A DNA stretch of 64,000 nt from Thelephora terrestris (Eukaryota > Basidiomycota > Agaricomycetes > Thelephorales > Thelephoraceae), in assembly GCA_015956445.1 (NCBI GenBank), contig WIUZ02000018.1:310001-374000 (forward strand), given 5' to 3'. Under the pieces are notes generated by a model. It did no database searches, was not told where the DNA came from, and saw nothing but the letters and a program-made list of their open reading frames with translations. The first letter of the stretch is position 1, and each line of letters starts with the position of its first letter. Made by a program: the position numbers and the translations under genes. Positions 22,903-33,655 of this stretch are shown in pieces.

Positions 22903-24489
22903 ATGCCAACCCCCCAAATCCTCCAACAGCTTTACTCCCTCGGACCTTCGTCTCCAGATTTCCTGCGCGTCATATGGGCCTTCATTCATAGCGATAAGGA
23001 TGAACAATACTCGTCCGGCCTTCAGGGAGAAGAGTTGATTCGACTGGTCAATTTTCTCGATACCGTGCGTCTTTTTCTTTCCTCCCCAGCGTCTTGTCCC
23101 ATCACAAACGAGACCTTCAAAGGCCATCTGTTCCATTCCCACTTCTGATGATGTATTCCGGCGATGCGTGCGCAAACTGCGAGCCATCTGCGGCTCCCAT
23201 GCGACCCTACCGTCTTCGCATATCATAAGCGGCGATCTTACCAGAGTTGGTGAAAGCGCGATCGCATACGGAGGCTTTGCCGATGTATGGAAGGGGGATC
23301 AAGGTGGAAAGATAGTCTGCATCAAGGTGTTGAGGATCGCAGTGAACGATACCGCTGGCCTCAGGAAGGTTCGCATTCGATGTTGGCAGATCGCCGCCTT
23401 GTTTGTTGATGGTCTCCCTTGGGCGCTGTAGTTGTTTTTCAAAGAGGCGGTAGTGTGGAAACGATTGAGACACCCAAACGTCCTGCCTTTCCTCGGTGTC
23501 ACCCTCGAGCCGTTACAGTTCGCATCCGAGTGGATGCCCAACGGCACTTTGACAAATTACGTCTCAAAAAATCCCAGCGCGAACCGGATCGCCCTTGTGA
23601 GTCCTTTTTCACCGCCATCACACTAAATCAACACAAACCCTCTCCTCAGTTGTTGGACGTGGCAGAAGGTCTCAACTACCTCCACGCTAGCCACACGATA
23701 CATGGGGACCTAAAAGGGGTAAGCGCTCTCTCCGGATCGTCCCGAGAAACGCTACTGACTCCAGGCTAGCCCAACATTCTCATCAAAAGCGACGGTCACG
23801 CGTGTCTGGCTGATTTCGGGCTCGCCTCAATCGCTCAAGGAAACAATTCCGTCGTTGCTGCCGATGTACATGGATACTCCCCAAGGTGGACGGCACCGGA
23901 GATCCTCGAGGGGGCGGATAAGATCACTCGGGAGGCAGATGTTTTCTCATTTGGAATGGTTGTGATAGGTGTTAGTCCTCGCATCTTCCGTGTTGATCGT
24001 CGAGGGCTGAGGGAAGGGCGTTTCTCCTGACTTCTTGGTCCTGCTGTAGGCCTTTACGGGGAAACCTCCGTTCAGCGAACTGAATACTAACACGGTTGTT
24101 GCAAAGACCAGAGCCGGAGAGAGGCCACCTTATCCGCTGGAGGCGAAGGAACTGGGTTTCATGGGCCCAATATGGGACATGACAAACAATTGTTGGCGCC
24201 ATGACCCTTCTCAGCGGCCAATGATGGCTGCCGTCGTTGAATTCCTGCGTGAATGGTGAGTGGTTCCCTCCAGCGTAAACCAGCGCATCCACACGTTTCT
24301 TGCAGTTACACCTTACACGCCGAGGATCCATCCCTATCCAAAATAACTCCGTGGAAACTGACCGTGAACGCAAAAGATGTATCATCCTACAAAGCGATCA
24401 AGAAAACTGCCAGGGAGAGGTGGCGGAAACTTGCGCCCGTCGTCATGTTCACGATTTTCGCCAAAAAACCATCGGTGGGAGGTCACTGA
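22903..24489 (+). pseudogene. TKL-type protein kinase, copy 3 (frameshifted, shortened tail)
   Basis: Third copy of the kinase. The N-terminal region runs from the ATG at 22903 to about 23120. There one extra A (TTCAAAGGCC, versus CTCAAGGCC in copy 2) shifts the frame to a stop near 23146. Downstream the kinase domain is otherwise complete: AYGGFADVWKGD, VCIKVL, LHASHTIHGDLKG, then PNILIKSDGHACLADFGLA and WTAPEIL. Introns lie at the same positions as in copy 2. The Ser/Pro-rich C-terminal segment of copies 1 and 2 is missing, and the last exon goes directly to the basic end block (RERWRKLAPVVMF). The site of damage coincides with the break in copy 1. Confidence 0.75.
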
Positions 24490-24639
24490 TCGTGCACGGG
24501 TTTCTTGCTGTCGTCGTTCGTTCATCGCCTTGTTCGCGCGCTCACATCCGATATACCCATGGACCCTCGCTCCCCAACTTTCATCACACCTGTATTAATA
24601 TTTAACCGACACGTCAGACGCCCACTTCATCGTTTGCCG

Positions 24640-24915
24640 TCTATGAGACTTGTAACATATGTACTCCTCTCGTGCTCTGCTCTCAAGGATCCCAGTGCTT
24701 CCCACAATCCAACGCGAAAGTGATAGAGTGATCAAGAACACGAACGATATGCAAATTAGGATGGCATTATTTTTGACTCACTTGATGCCCGCAACGTTTT
24801 TCACGTTGACGAGATTTAGCGCGCCTTGGTACCCTAGCTTGGGGGCCACAGTGGTGGTATGGATTCTTGAGGACACGGCCGTAAAATTTGTTTCAACGGG
24901 TTTTTTTTGTAAAGG
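24640..24915 (-). pseudogene. Truncated 3' copy of the GNAT acetyltransferase gene
   Basis: This segment aligns with the 3' half of the GNAT gene at 5395-5605. Shared stretches include CCCAGTGCTTCCCACA (GNAT: CCCAGCGCTTCCCACA), then GTACCCTAGCTTGGG and TTGAGGACACGGCCGTAA. The frame no longer codes for a GNAT protein and the 5' two thirds are absent. Its position after kinase copy 3 mirrors the GNAT gene after copy 2, so both were duplicated as one block. Confidence 0.7.
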
Positions 24916-25072
24916 GGATGCCATGTACTATGATGCATACGCGCGGTAGAATGATTATGTCATGCGTGGATAGCAGTCTTAATAAACCACGTTCTGCACA
25001 GGGAAACATGCATGTGTGACATAGAGAACAAAAGCCAGCCAAATGAGCAAAAATAAGGGATTAAAAATTGAA

Positions 25073-25190
25073 AACCACAGCACCCAGGATTCCCGCGTGG
25101 TCCCCCACCGTGGTACTAACTGGGCGGCACCCTGGTTAACTTCGCAGATCGGACGGGATGCGGTGCTTTCAAGGTCCTATGGCCGTGGAT
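25073..25190 (-). rRNA. 5S ribosomal RNA
   Basis: The minus strand begins ATCCACGGCCATAGGACCTT and contains the universal internal blocks GCATCCCGTCCGATCTGCGA and AGTTAACCAGGGTGCCGCC. It continues with TAGTACCACGGTGGGGGACC and ends GGTGCTGTGGTT, closing the terminal helix. Length is about 118 nt, as usual for eukaryotes. T-runs (TTTT, TTTTT) just beyond the 3' end fit RNA polymerase III termination. It stands alone here, with no other rRNA gene nearby, consistent with dispersed 5S genes in many fungi. The sequence looks functional. Confidence 0.96.
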
Positions 25191-25500
25191 ACCTTCCTTA
25201 ATGTCCCCCTGTATATAACCGCATTTTCCAACCCCAAAAATAGCATTCCAACCAAGCCCGGGATAGATTTTTTTGTATAAACATCGGTACGCTGCAAAGG
25301 TATGCGTAGATATGTACGTAACGATAGCGGACACTACTGTGACCCAATACGTGTGCGGGAGTAGTAAAAACATGTGAAAGGGGGTTTAAAGATCGTACAT
25401 ATATACTCCACCCGAATGGATCCCTAAAGCCAAATAGATCTCGCATATCTCGTGAATGTGGGGATAAAAAAGTGAAGCGTGGATGGGGGGATGTACCGAA

Positions 25501-27725
25501 TCACACTTTTGGTGATTCGCTGACGAGGGTCCCGTACTGCAGGGTCTTCCCGCCGCCTGGAGAGGTGCCAGTAACCAACGGCGCAATATCGAATGGGATC
25601 GGCGATCCTACTATAGATCTGGACTCTTCTCTTCCTCTGCGCACTGATATTTCTACAATTCTAAACCGTCTGTCGATAACTTGAACCACTTGGATAGAGG
25701 ACAGAGCACTCACCCTCTCATGACCGCAGCAGTGGTCATCCGCCTCGCGCGTTTCTTGTGTCGGTTGTCTTCGTAACGGTCCGTCTCATCAACGATTTCC
25801 TCGGAAATGATTTCCTGTAACCAGCGTCAACATGACATAATCGCTCATGAGAGCTGGGATCAACCTCGATTATATCTGAAGTGGAACAGACATCATTCGG
25901 GGAAAACGACATACGGCACGGACAAATACTGACCTTCAAGAGTAATCACACCAATGGCACCTCCAGCTGCACCAGGTGTCTTACTGAGTAGTAGCAAATG
26001 CGCGCGGCCAGTTTGGCTGGTGCAGGAATTTTAGCGCACGATCTACTCGAGCCAACGACAGACCTCACAAGTAGTCCAAGGCTTGGAAACAATTAATTGT
26101 TGGTCCGGCTTCGGGCAAAATTGAGAGAGGAACGTCGGAGACTTTCAGGGGTTTAGTCAGGTCACAAGTCAAAAGCTACAGCGTGATTAGCACCGCAGTC
26201 GACGTGTAACCTGGTTAAATACCTTTTTCACAAGTAAGAGTCCAATGAACGCCAATGGGCGGCCAGGTTCGTGTACCGGGAACCGTGAGAAACCACTCAT
26301 CAACCTACACAAAGATCAGCCGCTGAATTCGAGGGTGAGGAGACCGGACAAACAGGGACTCTAATTTCGTGTGGTCAAGTACGTCGTCTGCGCTGATGGT
26401 AACAACGTCCTGGGGCAAAGATTGGATCAGCCGGAAGTGGGTAAGGAACAAACACCTCAGGAGGGTTCACCTTCATCGGTGTCATGATGGTTTCAGCCCG
26501 CTTGTTGCCCAATTCCAGGACACCGCTCAAAATGGAGATCTCGTCGTCGTGCAAAGGTTCTTCACCTTGCCTGTGGAACTGCAAGAATGATTTGAGTTCT
26601 GCCTTCTTGTAAGTATGCGCTTCATCCGAGCCAAGGATACGGTCAAGCAATTTGGCAATTGGCCACGCGATGGGTGCTAGTTTGGGAGCGTCATTGAGCG
26701 AGAGTGAGCGAATGGAAACAGGAGACGACAAACCAAGGATGTACATCGTGGCCAGAACGAAGGGAGTGCATCGAGCACCGACTGCGAGACCGTACCGCAC
26801 GCTGACTGCCTGGGGAATAATCCTAAACTCCGGGTAAGCGACGTAACACGTTCAGATTTGTATCATACGCACTCCCTGGATCATTTAATCAGTAGGTGTT
26901 CACCACGTGACGAACAGAAGGGGCTCACCCGAAAATGACTACAAACACGAGGGTATGTGAGCGCAGGTCACCATGTGGGCGCGACACTCTCACCAATCAT
27001 AACAGTGGAAATGACGATGGCGGCTACACCACCGCCAAGCTAAAATGATACTTGAGTATTGATCATGGAAGACGCGGCGAAACGTACGGCGTTATCGAGG
27101 AAGATTGGCAAACTTTCGTTAATGACCTGTGATCCGGGGTCGGAGACGCGGACGTGAGTTAGGTCACCACCGACGTGGGAACGTCCAACTTACGACATTC
27201 GCGAGCAGGAGGACCTGACGGCTGTCAGTTCCGGATCGCTGTCCTTGACAAGAGGGTAACGTACCACGAGGACCCAGTGCCGCCCTTTCCTGAGGAGTTT
27301 TAGAACTGGGGTTTAGTCGTGTGAGCAAGCTTGCGATTCAATGTAGCAGAAGAGGGCACGAAACCTTTTTTTGCGTTTGACCTTTCGACCGGATCCTCAG
27401 AAGAGGCAGAAAGGACGCGAAGGTGCAGTTCGTCTAGACCCATCAAACCGAGTGTCAAACTAGTCACAGATAGACCGCGCAGGAGTGAGAATAAGCCAGA
27501 ACTGCGAGTGAATCAAATCACTGACCCAGAGAATACGCCGCCAGCGAGTACGAGAAAGACACTAACTAGCATGTGGAACCAAAACTCTGCGGAACCAGGT
27601 TCAGGGACTCCATCGTTCCTAGGCGTTGTCTTGAAGACGACAGCTCTGATGGTATCCCTGACAAACGGAACTCCTAGTACGGACCGGACGCACGACAAAA
27701 GGAGAGGGAAGAGGAGGATTCGCAT
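25501..27725 (-). CDS. MAM3: CNNM/Mam3-type metal ion homeostasis membrane protein
   Basis: Multi-exon minus-strand gene. The N-terminus has a signal-like hydrophobic start (MRILLFPLLLSCVRSVLG). The DUF21/CNNM transmembrane domain follows across short exons: HMLVSVFLVLAGGVFSG, LTLGLMGLDELHLRVLSAS, then RKGRHWVLV, VLLLANV and VNESLPIFLDNA. LGGGVAAIVISTVMIV completes the membrane core. Next come RYGLAVGARCTPFVLA and KAELKSFLQFHRQGEEPLHD, then ISILSGVLELGNKRAETIMT leading into a CBS pair (MSGFSRFPVHEPG, AAGGAIGVITLEG). The tail ends PKV at 25501. Yeast Mam3 is a vacuolar membrane protein of this type affecting Mn, Co, Zn and Mg tolerance, so a similar role is inferred. The 5S rRNA gene lies about 310 bp downstream. 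Confidence 0.85.
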
Positions 27726-28645
27726 TTAGGGGAGATGGTGGCTGGTTTGAGTAAAGGATCTTCGGCGCTGGGGGATGCGTCATTTGATTGTGGATGGTAG
27801 TCACGTGGTCTGGAGATCTGCAACAGTGACTATGCTTACGACGTCAGATCCAACGTTCATCACGGCTACGGTGTGCACGTTCAGGCAGGCCCCCTCATAA
27901 TTAATGGACAGCTCCGACACTGATTCCAGACCGAATTCGAGGCAAAAATGCGCCGAGGTCTGATGTTGTCCGGACCAAACGCCGTCCCAGCGCGGGCCAG
28001 CGGAAATGCTCTAATGTCCGGATCAATCACCAGCTTTCACGGAGAAGTGTGATCCGGACCAAATCAGGTCCAATCCATCAGAGCAATCCTCCAACTCCCA
28101 AACGTCTTGTACTTATCAATGCCACCCGTTGACCTCTGGACCCATTATTAGGGGTCCTGTCCAGGCATCCGAAACGTCTCTTCTTACCGGGCGATCCAGG
28201 TATGGGGAATCTCATCTTGTAACGGTGCAGATGGCGAAGGATAGATTGAGCACGATTTGAATGCGAGAACGATCTCAGCCTTTACTGCCCCCTTGCCGGC
28301 TCATACAAAGTATCCTTAAGATGTGGATGACGTCGCCCACGTTCGAAGCAGGTTGTGCAGATCAGATTCTACGCGGTGAATCCATATTTGAATAAGTTTG
28401 GGAAATATTATTTCACTCGCCCACCAACGTGCGTGTATACCTACGAATGCACCGTAAAAGATTCCAGAAAGCGCATTCATTTATCAGGTCGCATCATAGC
28501 TCCCACCGCCGTTCAAGACATCTCACTAAACCATATGGAACTCCTGGGATTCGATAGTAATGCACCCACCTGAGGGGACTCAGGGAGAGAGGGACGTGAT
28601 CAGAAACTGATGTTCGTCCACAGTAGGAATCAGGATCCAGCACAA
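27726..28645. other. Intergenic region without a recognised gene
   Basis: About 920 bases upstream of the MAM3-like gene. Only short, unconvincing frames are open. It probably holds the MAM3-like promoter. No repeats or RNA genes were recognised. Confidence 0.4.
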
Positions 28646-29551
28646 CGTACCGCGGACTGAGTCACTTGACAGTAGCAAATCCTGAGGGGGTAACCCGGGT
28701 AAACCTTACAGAGGTGTCGACGTCGAAGGAGATCAGCGAACGTTGGAAATCGAGTATCACAGGAGGACCGCGTTGCGATTACTGCAGAATGCACGCACTG
28801 CAAGAAATCGAGGAGCAGCGCGGAACGAAGGACCTCGCCCTCCACAATGTTCCACTCACGGCCTTCCATGACGTGAGGAGTACGATGCAGGCTGTAGAGA
28901 AGCAGGTAAGCGACAGACCATCATATCTCTGGTCGCTGACTCGAAAGAGTCGATGTTGACGTTGATCAACCGTCACGGCTTTCCCAACCCCACGCAAGGA
29001 CCGGGGTAGAATTTATGCTTACCGTCTGAGCGTCAATGATTTCATGTAGCCCTCCATATTCTGCTCCTCCGACGTTGTGAAGGAGCTCATCGCAATTCAC
29101 TGAATCTGTCGATGGATGACTTGGCCATACAACTTGGGGCCTGCTAGGCCTCTCGAGGCGACAGCGTTGTTTTCCTCAAGCTCAACGTCTGTTTTCCTCA
29201 GCACCAGTAGCGTCTGTCACAAACCTCCCCTCCGGATCGATCCCAGCGAGCACTCCACATTCGCCAGCACCCAACCCCGACGTGATCCAGACGATGATCA
29301 GTGCCGACCGCACACTTTAGGTCGTCGACCCGGCGCTCATTGCCATGAGTGCCAACGAGAGCAATCTATGGCAAGCAGGAACGAGCGCGAGTTCGTTCGA
29401 GTTACCGCCCGACCATGTCTTGCGTACGGGTGGCTCAAAGCGACGTTGGCAGAAAGTCGTCACACCTCATTCTTACGATGCCCGTGTGGCCAAGAAGCCC
29501 AGGAAGCAACGGAAACAGAAGCATCCACGAAACCCCGATCCCGCTGTGTAA
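28646..29551 (+). CDS. Doubtful spliced gene, product unknown
   Basis: Two or three coding-like pieces lie on the plus strand. The first (to a good donor, CAG|GTAAGC, at 28905) reads VNLTEVSTSKEISERWKSS, then CDYCRMHALQEIEEQRG and DVRSTMQAVEKQ. A second around 29200-29320 reads VASVTNLPSGSIPASTPHSP and PNPDVIQTMISADRTL, then meets a TAG. The third continues in the same frame as VDPALIAMSANESNLWQAG and ends KHPRNPDPAV. A 39-nt GT-AG segment (29281-29319) could remove the stop but would be unusually short for an intron. The family was not recognised, and it could be a pseudogene. Confidence 0.3.
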
Positions 29552-29859
29552 GGCTCAGAGGATGCTATCATCACTCGGAGTGATCGTTCATTCTGTGTTT
29601 ACCTTCATAGATAATCTTTTCACATTCCGTGCTCCTCCGTGCACCGCATAGCAAATACGGAGGACAAAATAAATCTTGCAGCGGATGCGTCCGGGGGGGG
29701 GGGCGGAGATAAATTCTTTGAGCTCAAGAACTAGAGCGACGCTCTGGCGGCCTTAGAGCCAGAGGTTATTGTTCGTGTCTGTATTGAGTTGCAAACGAAC
29801 TTGATTACTGGGGCTGACAACCGTATAAAGACTCGAGAGGGAGGGGATCACTGCGGCCA
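29552..29859. other. Short intergenic region with poly-G run
   Basis: No gene is seen. A run of 12 or more G begins near 29691. The region must hold the TRM2 promoter. Confidence 0.4.
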
Positions 29860-32033
29860 ATGAGCGGAATAGCCGAGGCAGATCGACCTGTCGTCCCGCG
29901 AGCCCGAAATTTCATGTTCCGTCTCATCAACGGAGTCACCGTCATCGTCCGAGTGCGCCCAAGCCCAAATCTTCGGTCCACATCTCCTTCTCTCATCTTT
30001 CCCTCTCCTTCGCGCTCCATACACACCCCCCCTCCAGGATTCCTCACAAACGCTCTCAAAACGCGTCGGGAAATGGCCGAAGTGATCCCCAAAACGCGGC
30101 CCATCTCTGCACTGGTCGAGGCGGATCCTGGGGCAGTCCCGTTTTCCGTTCAGAAAAAACCGAGGCTGGACGTTGAGCTTGAGGGAAACGCTGTCGCCTC
30201 GAGTTCAGCAGCGACGAGGAGGGGACAGGAACCAGCGAAGAAGAGGAACAAGAAAAGCAAGCACCGTCTCCCGGATCCATATTCGAACGGCGATGTGTTA
30301 TGGAGGGATGTACGTGATCTGTTAGGTGCGGATGTTGCGGACGGGATCGTTGAGAAAGGGGACGAGTGGAAGACTCCGTTCCAATCTGGGGAAGAGGTCG
30401 AGGTCGAGGTTTCGGCTCTCTCGTCAACGGGTAAGACGGGCCCACTTTCACGCTTGATTCCTTTCCGTTAGCATCGCCTCATCGCAGTTCGTCAGGTAAC
30501 GGGTTGGCAGTCGCACCTTCTCCGAGACCACCGTGGGTAGTCGTCGTGCCCTTCGCTCTTCCCGGTGAAGTAGCGAGGGTGAAGATCCACCAACATAATC
30601 AACTTCACTCCATCTCTTCGCTGCTGGAGATTAAAACGCCGAACCCCACGATGCGTGACAACTCGAGAATAAAGTGTCGGTACTTTGGCGCGTGCGGTGG
30701 GTGTCAATATCAGGTGAGCTACCTGCGTTTTCCACATCCTTTCGTGGCGCCCTTGAACTGATTCCGTTCAATCCCGAGTAGCAACTATCATACGATACCC
30801 AGCTCGATCTCAAGAGGAACGTAATCGTAAAGGCGTTCGAGCACTTTTCAGGTACATAACTTGGGTCCAGTCTTACATACTAACTGAACGTTGGGATGTC
30901 CATTCTAGGTTTGCCCGAGTCAAGTCTGCCCACAGTCGATGCCACGATACCCTCTCCGCTACAGTACGGCTACCGAACTAAAATCACTCCTCACTTTCAA
31001 CGGCCTCCCAAGGGGGTGAAAAAGCTTGAAGGGTCGACGAAGCCGAGCTGGTTGAACATCGGGTTCAACGCCAACGACACATCGCGCGTCCTGGACATTG
31101 AGGTGAGGGGGGTACGGGTGTTGTCGCACAACGACAACGGCTGATTCTAGAATTAGGAGTGCCCAATCGCTACTCCAACCTTAAATGAAGCGTATGGTCC
31201 AATTCGGGAGGAGATCGCTTCGTCAGTTCCAACGGTTGACGGTCATTTCGGTCCATGGGGGTTGCTGACTTGACATTAGGAAAATCATGACCTACAAACG
31301 AGGAGCCACCCTGCTTCTCCGAGAATCACTCCCGATCCCTGGTGAAGGGACCGCAGGAACCGTGGATCCAGACACGGCTATATGCGTGACCAACCCAAAG
31401 GGCAAGGTCAGGGAGAAGGTCGGGGGTAAAGTCTTCGAGTACGGCGCCAACGTCTTCTTCCAAAACAACAACTCGATCCTGGCCCCCCTCATATCCTACG
31501 TCCGCGACGCCGTCTTCGCTGCTGGTGGAGATCCAGATCGACCACGGCCTACTCACTTGATAGACGCATATTGTGGTACTGGGCTGTTCGCGATCTCTCT
31601 CGCGGACGACTTTGAGAAGGTGGTCGGGATTGAAATCGACAAGGACTCTATCCAGTCCGCGACCCGTAACGCAATCATAAACGGGCTTCAAGGCAAGTGC
31701 TCGTTCGTATCTGGGGACGCGGCGGATATTTTCTCCGACGTGGAGGATCGACGTGAGTTCCCTCGCTACCAGACGGTGTTGATAATCGATCCGCCAAGGA
31801 AAGGGACGGACGAGAAGTTTATCGACCAGATGATAGAGTTTGGGTGTGGGCTCGTTGTGTATGTGAGTTGTAATGCGCACACGCAGGCTAGGGACCTTGG
31901 GATGATACTTGGGAAGACGACGGAGGATGGGAGGAGGTATGTGGTTGAGAGTTTGAGAGGGTTCGACCTGTTCCCTCAGACGGCTCATGTGGAGAGTGTG
32001 GCTGTTCTGAGGTTGAAGGAAGGTGGGACGTAG
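29860..32033 (+). CDS. TRM2: tRNA (uracil-5-)-methyltransferase, Trm2 family
   Basis: Six exons (29860-30430, 30496-30713, 30782-30851, 30909-31102, 31157-31221, 31280-32033) give 1872 nt, 623 residues. A TRAM-like region (VVVVPFALPGEVARVKI) is followed by the Fe-S type cysteine motif CRYFGACGGC. Next come YGYRTKITPHF and ECPIATP, which may supply a fourth Cys. The SAM-binding core is HLIDAYCGTGLFAISLA and VVGIEIDKDSIQSA, then LIIDPPRKGTD. The catalytic Cys lies in VVYVSCNAHTQARDL. It makes 5-methyluridine at tRNA position 54 (T-loop). The region before MAEVIPKTRP (codon 72) contains MFRLINGVTVIVRVRPSP at codon 19, rich in Arg and Ser with no acidic residues. That resembles a mitochondrial presequence, so alternative starts could give two forms. 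Confidence 0.9.
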
Positions 32034-33100
32034 ATGGTCCTTTGTCCATTCCAATCCATGTCCACGTTCGGGATCTTCTGGGTTTCTGAGGAATTGTTGG
32101 AAAGCTCTAGGTCGTGAACGCCCGAGTTCTCGTTGCCGTTGGGGATCGTGCAGGGGTTGGTGCGCGGAAGCAAGCAACCCTCAGAGCCAGGATGGAACCT
32201 GCATGCGGCCGGAGTGTTTTTTTATATACTTTTGTTTTTGGTACAGTGCTGTAATCGAGTTGAACTCTCTCGACCTCCCTTATCTGGTAGTCGACCTTCA
32301 AGGCGACGGAGACCAGTTCGGATAGAGTTGGAAGCGCCTCAGCATATAGGCCCAGATCCATCCCATTCTTGGTTTATCTACGACTGCTTGGCGGCCTCGA
32401 GCGTCGAAATCTTCGGAGGATCATACTTTGCCAGGGATGATGTCGCTTTGAGGTGTTCGATAACCGTCAAAGGTCTTTTTTTTCGAGCGACCCCCGCGTG
32501 TGTTGTACGTGGCTTCGTCTCAACTGCCCAATCTCAACCATGTTTTCCCCGTCCAACCCCAACATTATTTATTTGTCCTCAAGCACGCGGGGCACCGATT
32601 CGCTATCGGGCACAGGATGTATTTTCGGGGGGCTCTGGGCCTTCTCCGCTTCGGGATCTGAGTGCGGAAGAGACGATTGGGAAGAGGGGTCGTGGATGCT
32701 TCGGTGACTCCGGATTCTGGCTGGTGTGTTTGGGGGTTCCGAATCGTTTGTAAACAACGCCAGCCACTTGGTCCGTTGAGCGTTCAGAATTTGAGGAGCT
32801 GATAGTAGTCTTCGTTAATTTGTTGATATTGATTAACTATTTGTGGTATATAGCGTAAGTACAACCCGTTTGTTGAGATTTGGATGTGTGCGATAAAACT
32901 ACAGTGATGTCGATGCGAAGCAAGGGAATACTTCATAGGATGTTGGAGGACCAGGAGATAGTAAAGATAAGTTACTGAGGGTCGATAGTAGGGGACGAGA
33001 CACGGCTTTACAGTGGTAAGCAGATGGGGCCGGAGTAAAAAAAAATCGAGGTGGGTGATGGGGGAAGGAAGAAAGAGGGAGGCCGAGGATGTAGTCGTCC
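32034..33100. other. Intergenic region without a recognised gene
   Basis: About 1.07 kb between the convergent TRM2 gene and the small minus-strand gene at 33101. Frames around 32133-32753 are open but have no family character and overlap antisense frames of TRM2. It probably holds the 3' ends of both genes. Confidence 0.4.
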
Positions 33101-33655
33101 CTATTTCATATCGCCCAGACCGCGTTTTTTACACCCGGGAGACTGGAGCATGCCCACGAACGGTGGAGAACGTTGTTTGTGAGGTTTCCCCTCTGCGTAG
33201 GCTGGTCGCCCCGTGTATCGCACTTCGGCTCGGTAATCCCTGCCTTTCCGTGACAAGACGATTTCCCACCTGGTGACAATGCGATGTTAGTACAGCGCTA
33301 TCGAGCGGAGGGATTATGTGGGAGAGGGCTGACCCTTCGGTTAAGAGCATGTTGTAGTGTCGTTTGGCTATCTCTTGGAAGAGCAGCTGTCGGGCAAAGA
33401 CGACGGCGTTTGTGGCTTGGGTTTCCTTCGTGAAGTCGAACACGAACGATCTCGTCATGTCTTCCTCGGCGACGATCGAAATGTCAAGATCTATAGATGT
33501 GATGGAGGTCAAGTCGCGGTCGAGGGGGCAGAGAGGGATTCGCGCGGGCTCGTACCTTCATCGTCTTCGTCACACACTGGGACAGGCTCGACGACCTTGT
33601 AGTCGACTACCTCCCACGACGCGACTGGTTCTCTTCTTCGCCTCCGGAATAGCAT
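33101..33655 (-). CDS. Small conserved-looking protein of unknown function
   Basis: Three exons (33655-33556, 33490-33334, 33269-33101) join to 426 nt, 141 residues, with consensus splice sites and no internal stop. The product starts MLFRRRRREPVASWEVVDYK and has an acidic centre (CDEDDE). It continues TRSFVFDFTKETQATNAVVF, AKRHYNMLLTEG and WEIVLSRKGRDYRAEVRYTG. It is soluble, basic at both ends, and lacks a signal peptide or membrane segment. I do not recognise the family. The clean splicing argues that it is a real gene. Confidence 0.6.
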
